64,000 nt of DNA from Promethearchaeota archaeon (GCA_014730295.1 WJIN01000085.1:1-64000); one strand, 5' to 3'. Numbered from the stretch's first letter, positions 34,736 through 45,217 are shown. Translations and numbers: made by a program. Notes: a model not told the origin generated them from the letters alone.

Positions 34736-34972
34736 TTAGCATCATTTCATAATTAAACAAATTTCAGAAGAAAAAACAAAATTTTTAAGATATCAGATCA
34801 AAAATAAAAGATGTTCATCTAGAATCAGAAAGACTAAAGGGATTTCAAATAAAATAAAATATTTAATACAATTTTCATTAAAAAAATTAAAAACAAGAAA
34901 AGTTTTCAAGTAAATTATGAGTATTCATCAAAAAAATGCTTTGCAGACCCTAAGTAGAGGAGATAATCCAAT

Positions 34973-36430
34973 ATGAATATACCGAAATGTATGAGTACCC
35001 AACATCCTGACAACGTATCTTCCCCATTCTTTACTGATAGTTCTGAAATTGGAGGCGAGGACGAAATTATGGAAGCTTATTACGCATTCTCACATCTCCA
35101 ATGCGACGAACAAATGTGGGATTGTGAAGGCAAGGAGATTGATAATTACGTTGTGAAAAAGTTACTCACGCGATATAATAATTTTTTCCAAAAGCATCGA
35201 TTAGGAAGAGACATTTTTCTCACGCTGAGAGTCCCTAACCCGACAGTGGAAAAAGCAGAGGCAAAAATTCTCCTAGAAACATTAGAGAGTATACCCCGCT
35301 CATTCGATGCTTCAAATCTTATATATGAGGATGATATCGCCCCTATTTTTGAAGTGATCATTCCTATGACGACCTCAGCTCGATGCGTCGACAGGGTATA
35401 TAAATATTATAAGGATTTTATCGTAGGGAAACAACATCAAGCCTTCCAAGAAGGAGACATTACCATTGCAGAATGGATAGGAAAATTCAAACCGAACAAA
35501 ATTAACGTAATACCCTTAGTCGAAGATATGGAACATATGCTTGACGCGCATAATATCCTTAAGACCTATCTTAACGACAAGAACCCCAAGTACCATCGCA
35601 TTTTCTTTGCCCGTTCTGACCCTGCGATGAATTATGGATTGGTCTCAGCTGTTTTGATCAATAAAATTGCCCTTCAAAGGATTTATAGACTCTCTGAAGA
35701 GGTGGGAATGGAAATTTATCCGATTATTGGTGTTGGTTCGGCTCCGTTCCGCGGTAACTTACGACCGGACAATGTGGAACGAGTTTCGAATGAATATCCC
35801 AGCGTGCATACGTTTACTGTACAATCTGCGTTCAAATACGACAATCCTCCAGATGAGGTAACAAAAGCAATCAAGGTCCTGCGTGAACGAAAACGCTCGC
35901 CTCCCAGAAGAGTTAATGAAGAGAAATGTTTGGAACTAATTGGGAGATATGTGGAAGAATATACGAAACAAATCATATCCTTGGCACCTCTTATCAATCG
36001 TGTTGCGAAATATGTTCCCAAACGCAGAAAGAGAAAATTGCATATCGGATTGTTTGGCTATTCTCGCAGTATGGGTGAAATAAAACTTCCACGCGCCATC
36101 ACATTTACCGCAGCACTCTACTCGATGGGAATTCCCCCTGAGATTCTCGGAATAAATGCCCTTACGGATAAAGACTTTGACTATCTTAGGGATGTATACG
36201 TGAATTTCGAAGAGGATCTAAAAGATGCACTTCAGTACTATAACCCCAAATCAGAGTTTTTACCGGAGGAAGTTACCGCTAAGATAAAAGAATTAGGAAT
36301 AAACTATCATACTAATGAGGAACATAACGAGATCACCACGTATATCAGTGATTCCGTAAAAAAAATCAAATCAGAAGATTTATCAGAACAGATTTTAATA
36401 GCCGCTAATATTAGAAAATTCCTAGGGTAA
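34973..36430 (+). CDS. ppcA: Phosphoenolpyruvate carboxylase, archaeal type
   Basis: The 485-residue length and sequence fit the short archaeal PEP carboxylase, which is about half the size of the bacterial enzyme. Recognisable blocks are PKCMSTQHPDNV at the N terminus, FLTLRVPNPTVEKAEA, FFARSDPAMNYGL, GVGSAPFRGNLRPDN and TFTVQSAFKYD. It carboxylates PEP to oxaloacetate in the cytoplasm for anaplerosis. A GAGGAGAT ribosome site precedes the ATG. The 237-bp upstream spacer has no gene. It is not in an obvious operon. Confidence 0.95.
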   Translation: MNIPKCMSTQHPDNVSSPFFTDSSEIGGEDEIMEAYYAFSHLQCDEQMWDCEGKEIDNYVVKKLLTRYNNFFQKHRLGRDIFLTLRVPNPTVEKAEAKILLETLESIPRSFDASNLIYEDDIAPIFEVIIPMTTSARCVDRVYKYYKDFIVGKQHQAFQEGDITIAEWIGKFKPNKINVIPLVEDMEHMLDAHNILKTYLNDKNPKYHRIFFARSDPAMNYGLVSAVLINKIALQRIYRLSEEVGMEIYPIIGVGSAPFRGNLRPDNVERVSNEYPSVHTFTVQSAFKYDNPPDEVTKAIKVLRERKRSPPRRVNEEKCLELIGRYVEEYTKQIISLAPLINRVAKYVPKRRKRKLHIGLFGYSRSMGEIKLPRAITFTAALYSMGIPPEILGINALTDKDFDYLRDVYVNFEEDLKDALQYYNPKSEFLPEEVTAKIKELGINYHTNEEHNEITTYISDSVKKIKSEDLSEQILIAANIRKFLG

Positions 36431-36507
36431 TATACCTTTCATTCTTTTTAAACACTTTTTAGGAGTTTTATGTATTAGTTTTTATAGTTTGATGCAAATA
36501 TAGGGGT

Positions 36508-37467
36508 ATGAAGAGAAGATATCTGCTAATCTTTGCCCTCCTAGTGAGTATTTTTTGGTTAGATATCCCAAGCGCAAGAGCGGATCCTCCTCTGAATTAC
36601 TCTTTAACAATTAACAAATCCATTTTTTATCCTAACGAGACTCTCAATATTAATGGGTCGTGGCAAATTTATCGTGATCAAGGAGAAGAGGGAAGTTATG
36701 CTCAATTTCGAATATATAATAATTCCGAATATAACGAAGATACAAATTACTTTCTGATCTGGAATTCTTCCGAATATCATGAAGAAGGGAATGTCTCAAA
36801 ATCTGAGAATGTGTCTATTCAGACTCTTTTAGATAAGTGTACCTTTGATGGTTTAATTAATTTGTATGTAATTCTGCATTTCTATTTAGCTAATAGTAGG
36901 TTTGTATTTTATGAATTTCAATTATGTGAAAAACAAATTACCATTCTCGAGCAAGAAGGGGCTGTAGAGTTATATAATATTAGCACAAATAAGGAAAATT
37001 TCTTGCCGAATGAGACCATAGAAATTGAAACTGAATGGAGTTTATCCTATATCACACCTGAAATAAGCCATATACAGTTACAAATTCATAATGCTTTGCC
37101 ATTTGGATCGGAATCTCTCTTGTGGGAAAGTGAATTCATTAACACTACGGGCTATGTAGAGAGATCTTTTATGATTGTCATCTCAAACATTACAAACTCT
37201 CCCGTCAAAATACCAGTACAATTATATCTCACCGTGTATTATTTCCATACCGATATTAACAACGTATCAAATAGCTTGTGTTTATCTTATGTTATTATAG
37301 GGCTTTCCCCTTTTAACTCTCCTTCTCTTTATAATCAAGGTGACCCACTTTTAAGTATTCTGCTTCCTTCGGGAATCGGGATCGGGGTGGCTATATTAGG
37401 AGTGGTTATCTATCTTAATAAGCGAAATAAAACAAAAGAAGTAGAGGAAATAACCATCCAATTTTAG
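36508..37467 (+). CDS. Secreted, C-terminally membrane-anchored surface protein
   Basis: The 319-residue protein begins with a signal peptide (MKRRYLLIFALLVSIFWLD, then ARA/D cleavage-like site near residue 26). Two similar beta-rich domains follow (about 30-150 and 155-265). Both open with a motif of the type YNISxNKxxFxPNETxxIxxxW, suggesting duplicated immunoglobulin-like units. A single transmembrane helix (about 285-305) and a short basic tail end it. N-glycosylation sequons (NxS/T) are frequent, as in archaeal S-layer-type proteins. Function unknown. Confidence 0.75.
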   Translation: MKRRYLLIFALLVSIFWLDIPSARADPPLNYSLTINKSIFYPNETLNINGSWQIYRDQGEEGSYAQFRIYNNSEYNEDTNYFLIWNSSEYHEEGNVSKSENVSIQTLLDKCTFDGLINLYVILHFYLANSRFVFYEFQLCEKQITILEQEGAVELYNISTNKENFLPNETIEIETEWSLSYITPEISHIQLQIHNALPFGSESLLWESEFINTTGYVERSFMIVISNITNSPVKIPVQLYLTVYYFHTDINNVSNSLCLSYVIIGLSPFNSPSLYNQGDPLLSILLPSGIGIGVAILGVVIYLNKRNKTKEVEEITIQF

Positions 37468-37487
37468 AATTAATTTGAAATAAAAAA

Positions 37488-37613
37488 ATGCTAAATAGAA
37501 TGATGAAAGAAGAATTGGTTTACAATCGGGACCTCACGCTTTTGTTTTCTCTCCTAATCATCCGCCTATATTATGACCTCTATTTCTTACCAATTATGTT
37601 AGATTTCGGTTAA
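37488..37613 (+). pseudogene. Possible remnant of a membrane transporter (41 codons)
   Basis: A short ATG-to-TAA frame reads MLNRMMKEELVYNRDLTLLF and goes on with a hydrophobic helix ending LYFLPIMLDFG. This looks like the N terminus and first helix of a major facilitator protein, but nothing transporter-like continues after the stop. It lies in the 299-bp gap before the D-aminoacylase gene; the rest of the gap shows no gene. Could also be chance. Confidence 0.28.
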
Positions 37614-37766
37614 AATCAAATGCGCATTCGCTCGAGCGATTACGGTGTTCTTTTTGAAATATTTCCATCCATTGAAACCCATTTACACATATAAAAACAC
37701 TTTTTTATGTTGAATACGATAGTATAAACTATACTGTAACTACTCTTAAGTGCAATTAGCTTTAAT

Positions 37767-39389
37767 ATGTCATATGATATAATCATTAAAAATGGAGCAA
37801 TTATTGATGGAACGCAAAATCCACGATATTTTGCCGATGTCGCGATAAAAGATGGAAAAATCGCCAAGATAAAATATACGCTTGCTGCCGATGCGAATAA
37901 AGAAATCGACGCGGCTCGAAATATCGTTTGCCCCGGATTTATCGACATTCACTCCCATACCGATTATATCCTGCCACTATCAGGAAAAGTAGAATCAAGC
38001 ATCCAGCAAGGGATCACCACTCAAGTAGTAGGGATGTGTGGGGATGCGATGGCCCCAATCCATCCGGAAAAAGTGGACGGAGTGCGCCAATTTCTCACGA
38101 GCGTAAGTCCCCTCTACGAGACCTTCGAATTTTCTTGGAATTCTTTCTCGGAATATCTGGACGAAATGGAGAAGGTACGTTCTGCTGCCAATTCTGTGTT
38201 TTTTGTGGGGTATAACAATATACGAATTGCGGGAGGGCAAGGTTATGAGAACAGACCACCGACTGGTGAGGAGATGATCTTAATGAAAGCATATCTAAAA
38301 GAAGCACTGGAAGCGGGGGCTTTCGGAATGAGTACGGGATTGATATATTCGCCTCAAGTCTATGCGACCACAGAAGAGCTTATTGAATTATGCAAAACAC
38401 TTGCAGAATATGGAGGATTATATTTTTCACATATCCGAGGAGCAGATAAAAATATTTTCAATGCAATCAATGAATTTATCGAGATTGTAGAGAAATCGGG
38501 AGTTCATAGCGGTCAAATTGCTCATTTTAAAGTAGCCGGAAAAGAGGTGTGGGGGATGAGCAAAAAAACATTAGAAATGATCAACAAAGCCAACGAGCGA
38601 GGTCTAAATATCACATTTGATCAATATCCCTACACACGAGGGATGTCAAACCTTGCCACTTCGCTCCCCTCTTGGGCTCTTGAAGGCGGTCGAGAAAAAA
38701 CACTGGAACGCATCCGGGATAAAGATATAAGGGCCAAGATAAAGAAAGATATAATCGAAGGAATTGAAGGGTGGGAAAATTGGATTAAGAATGTCGGGTT
38801 TGATGGGATTTACATCTCGATGGTTCATACGGATAAATGGAGGGACATTAGAGGAAACTCAATCGCAGAAATTACTGAATTAAAAGGCTTTCACGATGAT
38901 TGGGAGACCTATTTTCAGTTATTACGTGATGAAAACTTGGATATCTCGATTACTATTGGAAGCATGTCCGAAGAAGATGTGCGCAAGATTATGAAAAGTA
39001 GATATCAAATGGTTGGAACTGACGGTGCGGGAATACCCGCTGTAAAAGGGTTGGGAGCGGTCCATCCGAGGATGTTTGGCACATATCCACGCTTTATCTC
39101 GAAGTATGTGAGACAAGAAAAGATTCTCAGCCTGGAAGAGATGATACGTAAGATGACTTCGTTCCCTGCTCAAAAGTTAGAATTACGGGATCGAGGTATT
39201 CTACGAGAAGATAATTGGGCAGATATCGTGATTTTTAATAAGGATAAGATAAAAGATAATGCGACCTACGATAATCCTCATCAATTTCCTTCTGGAATCC
39301 ATTATGTCATTGTAAACGGGGAAATTGTCGTGGATCACGGAAAACAACGGAGAAAGTATCCGGGAAAGGTTTTACGGAGAGTTATATAA
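37767..39389 (+). CDS. N-acyl-D-amino-acid deacylase (D-aminoacylase) family
   Basis: The 540-residue amidohydrolase has the N-terminal beta-sandwich entry IIIKNGAIIDGTQNPRYFAD, metal ligands in GFIDIHSHTDY, the D-aminoacylase-type segment QGITTQVVGMCGDAMAP (with the zinc-binding Cys), SHIRGAD, and a late TDGAGIP with PRMFGTYPRFI. It hydrolyses N-acyl D-amino acids or related amides or dipeptides. A GPH transporter gene follows 100 bases later in the same direction but carries a stop codon. Confidence 0.9.
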   Translation: MSYDIIIKNGAIIDGTQNPRYFADVAIKDGKIAKIKYTLAADANKEIDAARNIVCPGFIDIHSHTDYILPLSGKVESSIQQGITTQVVGMCGDAMAPIHPEKVDGVRQFLTSVSPLYETFEFSWNSFSEYLDEMEKVRSAANSVFFVGYNNIRIAGGQGYENRPPTGEEMILMKAYLKEALEAGAFGMSTGLIYSPQVYATTEELIELCKTLAEYGGLYFSHIRGADKNIFNAINEFIEIVEKSGVHSGQIAHFKVAGKEVWGMSKKTLEMINKANERGLNITFDQYPYTRGMSNLATSLPSWALEGGREKTLERIRDKDIRAKIKKDIIEGIEGWENWIKNVGFDGIYISMVHTDKWRDIRGNSIAEITELKGFHDDWETYFQLLRDENLDISITIGSMSEEDVRKIMKSRYQMVGTDGAGIPAVKGLGAVHPRMFGTYPRFISKYVRQEKILSLEEMIRKMTSFPAQKLELRDRGILREDNWADIVIFNKDKIKDNATYDNPHQFPSGIHYVIVNGEIVVDHGKQRRKYPGKVLRRVI

Positions 39390-39489
39390 CTTTGTATTTC
39401 CTATTCCGCAATTCCAGAACCTTTTTCAATACGGATGAAACCTATAAATAAGATCCTAAATAAGGTTTTATCAATAATAAATATTTTAG

Positions 39490-40920
39490 ATGATAAAAAT
39501 GGAAACACAAGACGCTGAAATTGAGCACTCGAAATTAGACATGGCATCATTCGGTTTTGCTAAATTTCTGGGAGAATTCATTGAGATGGCATTCACTACA
39601 TGGGCATTTTATTTTTATGAAACAGCTATCGGATTGGAATCCACTTGGGTCGGTCTTGGATTCATCATCTTCGCCCTCTGGAATGCGTTTAATGACCCTC
39701 TGATGGGCTTCTTAACCAACCGACCGTTTAAATTTACATAAAAATGGGGGAGACGGTTTCCGTGGATTATAATCGGTGGAATTCCTTATGTGCTGAGTTA
39801 TATGTTGATTTTCACTCCACCCGCGGTGAATCCCGCTTCAGGAGCAGTTATATTGTTCTTGTATCTTATCTTTTCGACATGCCTATTTGATACCTTTAAT
39901 TCGATTTTCTTCATTAATTACGTATCACTTTTCCCAGATAAGTTCAGATCTTCAAAGGAAAGACGCTTAGCCACGGGAATCCAGACCCCCATAGGGATCT
40001 TAGGAATTGCGGTGGGAGCTATTGTTCCGGGTCTAATCATCACCAATACAGATGCCACTACCTACCCCATTCAAGCAATGATCATGTCAATGATTGGATT
40101 GGTTGCGATAATATTAGCAGTCCCCGGATGTAGAGAAGATCAAGAAAAAATAGATCAATATCTAGAAAAACATTCCGAAAAGTCGGATCGAACACCATTT
40201 TTCGAATCCCTAGTCAGGGCTTTAAAACATAGCAGTTTTGTGATCTTTATTATAGGTTATACGCTCTACCGATGCTTGGTAATTTCAATGCAGTCATCCA
40301 TTCCGTATGTCGTAACCTTCATCCTTGATGAGCCAGAAATTTATGTCACTTTACTATCTGCGGGATTTCTTATTGGAGCATTAATTTCATCACCACTTTG
40401 GGCAAAACTTGCGCAAAAGACAAATAATAATAAGCGAGTAATGGTCATAAGCAGTACGCTCATGGCAGTCTTCACTTTTCCGCTTGCTTTTCTAGCAGAT
40501 CCTATCTATTTACTAATTGGCACGACTTTCTGGGGAGTTGCTCTAGGCGGCTATTGGACAATGATTTCGCCAGTTTTGTCGGATGTAATTGATGAATCAG
40601 TTGTGCAGAGTGGAAAGAGGGAAGAAGGAGTATATAATGGATTCCTTCAGTTTTTCGGACGTTTAGGTCTACTATTCCAAGCATTGACTTTTGCTATCGT
40701 CCATACCTTAACCGATTTCCCTGAAGGTGCGAAAACTTTGGGAGATTTACAAATCCTTAGTAGCACCCCGCAACTAGCGATTTTAGGAATTTCCGTACAT
40801 TTCGCAATCATACCGGCCATTGTAATGGGGATCGGGACCATTATATTTTGGAAATTTTATAAACTTACCCCCGACATAATTGAAGAACATCAAGCTCAAG
40901 TGCGAAAGCTTAAATTATGA
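39490..40920 (+). pseudogene. GPH-family symporter gene interrupted by one in-frame TAA
   Basis: Residues before and after codon 84 are in the same frame and together make one GPH symporter of normal length (476 codons). The TAA at 39739-39741 falls inside the conserved loop: RPFKFT, stop, KWGRRFPW, where the intact paralogue at 28.2 kb has KFWGKWGKRFPW. The rest looks undamaged, including VLSDVIDESVVQSGKREEGVYNG. So this is a recent nonsense mutation, a sequencing error, or readthrough. TAA excludes pyrrolysine and selenocysteine. A downstream ATG at 39790 could start a 376-residue piece lacking the first two helices, unlikely to transport. Confidence 0.85.
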
Positions 40921-41031
40921 AGGCTTCATTGAAATTTTTATAAAATATAAAATTAATATTTTTATCATTTTTTTATTTACTTTTAGCAAACAATACATAT
41001 TCAAATCACATAATACAAGTGAAAAAAAATA

Positions 41032-41169
41032 ATGGCAAAATGGGAATGTACAGCATGCGGTTATATCTATGATGAGGAAGCAGAGGGCACCCCCTTTGAG
41101 GACCTTCCTGATGATTATACATGTCCAGTCTGTGGCGTCGGAAAAGACATGTTTGAAAAGATTTCTTAG
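41032..41169 (+). CDS. Rubredoxin (45 aa)
   Basis: An ATG-to-TAG frame of 45 codons reads [19 protein letters not shown], then [20 protein letters not shown]. The C-x2-C-G-Y and C-P-x-C-G motifs are those of a standard rubredoxin, slightly shorter than usual. It is a one-electron carrier in the cytoplasm, probably feeding oxygen- or superoxide-reducing enzymes. It stands alone between the broken symporter and the lipase. Confidence 0.93.
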   Translation: MAKWECTACGYIYDEEAEGTPFEDLPDDYTCPVCGVGKDMFEKIS

Positions 41170-41340
41170 ATTAAATCTTTCTTTCTTCTTTTTTCTACTC
41201 TTAAATCCATAATTTGGTTAATATTATTTGTTTTATGTTAACAATATCCTCAAATTTTCCTAAAAGTGAATTTTTTAACCTAAATCTGAAGAATGTATTT
41301 TCTCATAAGACTTAAATACAAAGGCGTCAAAGTAGTTAAT

Positions 41341-41360
41341 GATGATCGCTAGTGATCATC
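41341..41360. promoter_or_regulatory. 20-bp near-perfect palindrome, possible operator of the lipase gene
   Basis: The 20 bases gatgatcgctagtgatcatc pair in nine of ten positions about the centre. It lies 75 bases before the lipase ATG and about 30 bases after a TATA-like stretch (cttaaata near 41310), where a repressor operator would sit. No regulator is encoded next to it. Confidence 0.35.
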
Positions 41361-41434
41361 CTCTAAATAATAAATCTGTAAGTAGAAATACATTCAAAGA
41401 AAAAGTTGTATGAAAACTGGAATGTGAAACGCTT

Positions 41435-42856
41435 ATGAAAAAGAAAGGAATTACAGTGGTGTTATTTATTTTTATAATGGTGATATCTCCGACCGTGGCA
41501 TCTGGAGTTTTACTAATTGATCCGGCAACATCCTCCTCAACACAAAATTCGGATCGAATATTCTCATTGGAAAATTCCGAAGAAAGTATCGATTTTTATG
41601 ATAGCATTGGCTCAATATATAGCTCTGAAACAGATGATGGAATAGACATTAAAGTTTTGAGATACCATCCAGAAGGCGAATTATTTAATGATGGAAAACC
41701 AGTGCTGCTCTTTCCGGGTTTATGCTGCAATATCAACCAATTCTTGACCACATCGACTCCGAAAGTAATAGAACAGTTTGGATCTATTAGATTACCAGAT
41801 ACTCTTGCGTTATGGGCGCAAGGCGATGAGAAAATCGAAGAGGATCCCTTATTATATTATAGTTATGCCTATTATTTATGGTCTCAAGGATATGATCCAT
41901 GGTTTGCAAATTACAGAGGCATTGGGTATGGGGCCATGAAGAGTGAAGATCCGCATGATAATAGGGTATCTTTAGATGATTTTGGACTCTATGATGTGAA
42001 AGCGGCAGTTGAAAAGGTGCATGAGATCACGGGAAAACACCCATATGTAGGAGGACATAGTACGGGAGGTTTATCTCCTTTAATGTATCTACAAGGCACG
42101 GAATATGCATGGACGGGGCATGTACGATCAGATAGTCAACTGGTTGAGGAAAGAAACGGAATTAAAGAAAGTCCTCAAACCGTGGCCGGATTTATCGGCT
42201 TAGATCCCGCGTGGATTCCGGGAATGACAAAATTACTTGATAATGCACTGATTTGGGAGATCTTAGATTTCGACCTCAAGATAAATATCAGATCTCTGCT
42301 CCATTTTCTTATGGATGACATCCCTTTTGGAGCTGATATGCTGCAATGCCTCCTTACGCTTATATCTGACACATATGGGGAAGATATCAGTGAGATTTGT
42401 AGTTATTTACTTAACTTAGACACCTCGAATGTGCGAAGCGATCAATTATTCTTTTTTCTCTATTATGCCGTCGATACGTTATTTCTGAGAACACTTGCGC
42501 ATTATCTTGACTTTATTGCTCACGACACAGTCAGAGAATTTTTCAAGAACGGATGGTTCAATGAAAGATATGAAGAGCCGCCGTCCCCGGGAGGATGGTT
42601 TGATTTCTATTACTATTATATAGATAACACCTATAAAATGAGTGTTCCATCTATTATTTTCCTTGCTGAAGAGGAGAATGATTTGATGGACTTAGTTGAC
42701 GGAGATACTGTCATACGAGATGTTATCCAAGGCAAGACGCAAAATAACTATGATGAATGGTATTGGGTCACTGGTGCTCATATTGACGCACCTTTGGGTT
42801 TAAGTGCACCAGAAGAAATATTTCCCCGCTTAGGCGATTGGCTTGCGTTATCATAA
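41435..42856 (+). CDS. Secreted alpha/beta-hydrolase, lipase-like
   Basis: The 473-residue protein begins with a signal peptide (KKKGITVVLFIFIMVIS, cleavage near residue 23). Then comes an alpha/beta-hydrolase core: LLFPGLCCNINQF (oxyanion region), WFANYRGIGYG, and the nucleophile elbow GGHSTGGL with Ser in G-x-S-x-G. A late D-x-x residue pattern and GAHIDAPLG supply the probable acid and His. The WFANYRG segment recalls the acid lipase family. It probably acts outside the membrane on lipid esters; the acyl-CoA synthetase gene next door would activate the released fatty acids. Confidence 0.82.
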   Translation: MKKKGITVVLFIFIMVISPTVASGVLLIDPATSSSTQNSDRIFSLENSEESIDFYDSIGSIYSSETDDGIDIKVLRYHPEGELFNDGKPVLLFPGLCCNINQFLTTSTPKVIEQFGSIRLPDTLALWAQGDEKIEEDPLLYYSYAYYLWSQGYDPWFANYRGIGYGAMKSEDPHDNRVSLDDFGLYDVKAAVEKVHEITGKHPYVGGHSTGGLSPLMYLQGTEYAWTGHVRSDSQLVEERNGIKESPQTVAGFIGLDPAWIPGMTKLLDNALIWEILDFDLKINIRSLLHFLMDDIPFGADMLQCLLTLISDTYGEDISEICSYLLNLDTSNVRSDQLFFFLYYAVDTLFLRTLAHYLDFIAHDTVREFFKNGWFNERYEEPPSPGGWFDFYYYYIDNTYKMSVPSIIFLAEEENDLMDLVDGDTVIRDVIQGKTQNNYDEWYWVTGAHIDAPLGLSAPEEIFPRLGDWLALS

Positions 42857-42880
42857 AAGTGAAAAATAGATTTATTATTC

Positions 42881-42889
42881 TTTTTTTTT
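42881..42889 (+). terminator. Oligo-T transcript end after the lipase gene
   Basis: A run of nine T beginning 24 bases past the lipase stop, in the gap between convergent genes. Assigned by composition and position. Confidence 0.45.
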
Positions 42890-42990
42890 ATTTACCACTC
42901 TGGAAAATGATAATGCATAGACGTTAAAATTCTAGGCCTTATTTTGGTATATTTTTGTGAAACATAGAGAATTAAAAAAAAGAGGATTAA

Positions 42991-44721
42991 TTATTTATTT
43001 CTTAATACCTTTTTATCTACTTTGCCAACGGTAGTCAGAGGCAATTGTTCTACCAGTTCGATTTCTCTTGGAATCTTATATTTTGCTAAATTTTCGACCG
43101 CATAATTTAAAATATCTTCTTTCATCTCTTCTGAGGCGGAATGGCCTTTTTTTAACTGACAATACAGTTTTACATATTCGGATCCTGGTCGCTTGGGATC
43201 AGGGACGCCGACCGTGGCACATAATTCTATGGCAGGATGTTTATTCATTTTATCATCCACTTCCACGCTGAATACTTTGTATCCACTCACATTTATCATA
43301 TCTTTAGTTCTATCAACTATTGTAAGATAACCATCCTCATCCATTACTCCCACATCACCTGAATAAAACCATCCATCCTCTAGAGCATTCTTAGTCTCTT
43401 CCGGTTTATTCCAATATCCGGAAAAGATTTGCGGTCCTCGAATCGCAATCTCGCCAGGCTCACCTAACGGAACCATTTTGCTTCGGTCGGAAACGTCCAC
43501 AATTTTCACTTCGGTGTTCGGAAATGGAATCCCCACCGTACCGATTTTCTTTTTTCCGAGATAGGGATTCATTGTGACTCCCGGAGACGCTTCCGTCATT
43601 CCATAGGCTTCAACCAATTTTCCCTCTCCGACCATTGTTTCAAACTCTCGTATATTTTTTGAAGGAAACGGTGCGGCTCCAGAGATATATCCTTCTACAG
43701 AGCTTACATCAACTTTTTTAAATTTTCTATTGTTTAATAACATCATATACAGAGTAGGTACATTATACATTAAGGCAATTCTTCCCTCATATTCCTTCAT
43801 CTTACTAATCATATAATTCGTATCTCTGGGATCTGGAACCAAAATTTGTCCACAAGCTTGTGCTACAGTTTGTAAACAGAATTGAAGTCCCGCTAAGTGA
43901 AAGAAGGGAAACCCCGACATATATATATTGTTTCCCGGATTTAGAGATGGTTCAAACCAATGATTAACAATTTGAATAAGCGAACTCAAGTTCCTATGAG
44001 TTAAGATAGCTCCTTTCGGTGGTCCCGTAGTGCCACCGGTATACTGAAGCAATAAGAGATCATCTGGTTCTATAAACACATCTGGGGAATAATTACTTGA
44101 ATAGTGTTCTAATATTTGATTAAAGGTAAAATATTTTATTCCGTCAACTGGTTCTACCGTGCCTTTTGGAATCTTTCCTATTTTGATTAATTGCTCTTTC
44201 ATAGCGGGCTCTAAGTCCAATACATCCGCTACATTCGTGGTTATTACTAGTTTTAGTTCTGTTCCGCCCATTTGAAGGGCCTCTCGTACTTGTTCCTCGT
44301 AAAAGGAGTCTAATGTAATCATCGCCACAGCTCCACTGTCTTTTAATTGATATTGAATTTCACTGGGAGAAAGAAGAAAATTCATCCCCGACGCTCCGCA
44401 TCCCGCAAAAAAGGTGCCAAAAAGAGCGATGATAAATTGGGGCAAGTTCGGTAAATTAATAACCACACGATCTCCTTTCTTCACGCCGTTTTCAACTAAA
44501 AAATGAGCAAAACTGTTTACATATCCCAACATTTTCCGGAAGGTTGCGCAACTGCCTTGAAAATCATATGCAAGAGAATCAGGATATTTTTGTGCGGTTC
44601 TTTTTAGCATATCTACTAAGGTGTAGATCTCTAAATCGAGTTCTGGTTTCACATGATCATCATATGACTTAAGCCAAATCTTTTCTTCATAGGGACTAGG
44701 CTCAATCATTTTTTCGGTCAT
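42991..44721 (-). CDS. Acyl-CoA synthetase (AMP-forming), FadD-like
   Basis: The 576-residue protein has the full set of adenylate-forming motifs: P-loop-like YTGGTTGPPKGA (about 215), GAAPFP, EAYGMTEASP, DGWFYSGDVGVMDEDGY (ATP/AMP binding), VDRTKDMINVSGYKVF (hinge), and the catalytic lysine near the C terminus in LTTVGKVDKK. Length and the VGVPDP block fit medium/long-chain fatty acyl-CoA ligases. It activates a carboxylic acid as CoA thioester in the cytoplasm. It is convergent with the secreted lipase, suggesting lipid use. Confidence 0.92.
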   Translation of the reverse strand: MTEKMIEPSPYEEKIWLKSYDDHVKPELDLEIYTLVDMLKRTAQKYPDSLAYDFQGSCATFRKMLGYVNSFAHFLVENGVKKGDRVVINLPNLPQFIIALFGTFFAGCGASGMNFLLSPSEIQYQLKDSGAVAMITLDSFYEEQVREALQMGGTELKLVITTNVADVLDLEPAMKEQLIKIGKIPKGTVEPVDGIKYFTFNQILEHYSSNYSPDVFIEPDDLLLLQYTGGTTGPPKGAILTHRNLSSLIQIVNHWFEPSLNPGNNIYMSGFPFFHLAGLQFCLQTVAQACGQILVPDPRDTNYMISKMKEYEGRIALMYNVPTLYMMLLNNRKFKKVDVSSVEGYISGAAPFPSKNIREFETMVGEGKLVEAYGMTEASPGVTMNPYLGKKKIGTVGIPFPNTEVKIVDVSDRSKMVPLGEPGEIAIRGPQIFSGYWNKPEETKNALEDGWFYSGDVGVMDEDGYLTIVDRTKDMINVSGYKVFSVEVDDKMNKHPAIELCATVGVPDPKRPGSEYVKLYCQLKKGHSASEEMKEDILNYAVENLAKYKIPREIELVEQLPLTTVGKVDKKVLRNK

Positions 44722-44851
44722 TTTTTATGAATCCTCCGAATCTAATTTCAAAAAATTATTGATTACGGTAATAATTGCAATGGATAATGATCTATTTAAG
44801 ATTATCCATCAAACCTCTTTTTTCAATAAAAAGAAAATAAAAGGAAATAGA

Positions 44852-45217
44852 TTAAGATCTTTGCGTTATCAAAGTGGAGAGTATGTCGATAATAATCCCG
44901 TAGAGTATTCCGGCAAGAAAGGTTGGCCAATCAAGCAATTCCGTAGAAAGAAAGAATTGAAGTGAAACCAATAGTCCTAAAATAGCTCCTCTAAGAACAC
45001 TATTGATCCATTTCGCATATTTTCCCTCTTTTATTAGTATTACTTCACCTGCGAGACCGATTATTATACCCATAATAACCCTATTATACCAGAGTCCGAT
45101 CAAGAGAATTTCATTTCCAACCCAGCCACCAACTCTTCCACTCGCACCTAAAATGCAGAAAATACCTAACACTGCGCCAAGTATGGTTGCCAATCCAATT
45201 CTTTTTGTATTCATCAT
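44852..45217 (-). CDS. Small four-TM membrane protein
   Basis: The 121-residue protein has four hydrophobic segments (about 8-26, 36-60, 72-92 and 97-115) joined by short loops, with Gly-rich helices (GLATILGAVLGIFCILGASG). I recognise no family. Minus-strand coding is preferred over the overlapping plus-strand frames because of its consistent membrane topology. Confidence 0.6.
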   Translation of the reverse strand: MMNTKRIGLATILGAVLGIFCILGASGRVGGWVGNEILLIGLWYNRVIMGIIIGLAGEVILIKEGKYAKWINSVLRGAILGLLVSLQFFLSTELLDWPTFLAGILYGIIIDILSTLITQRS

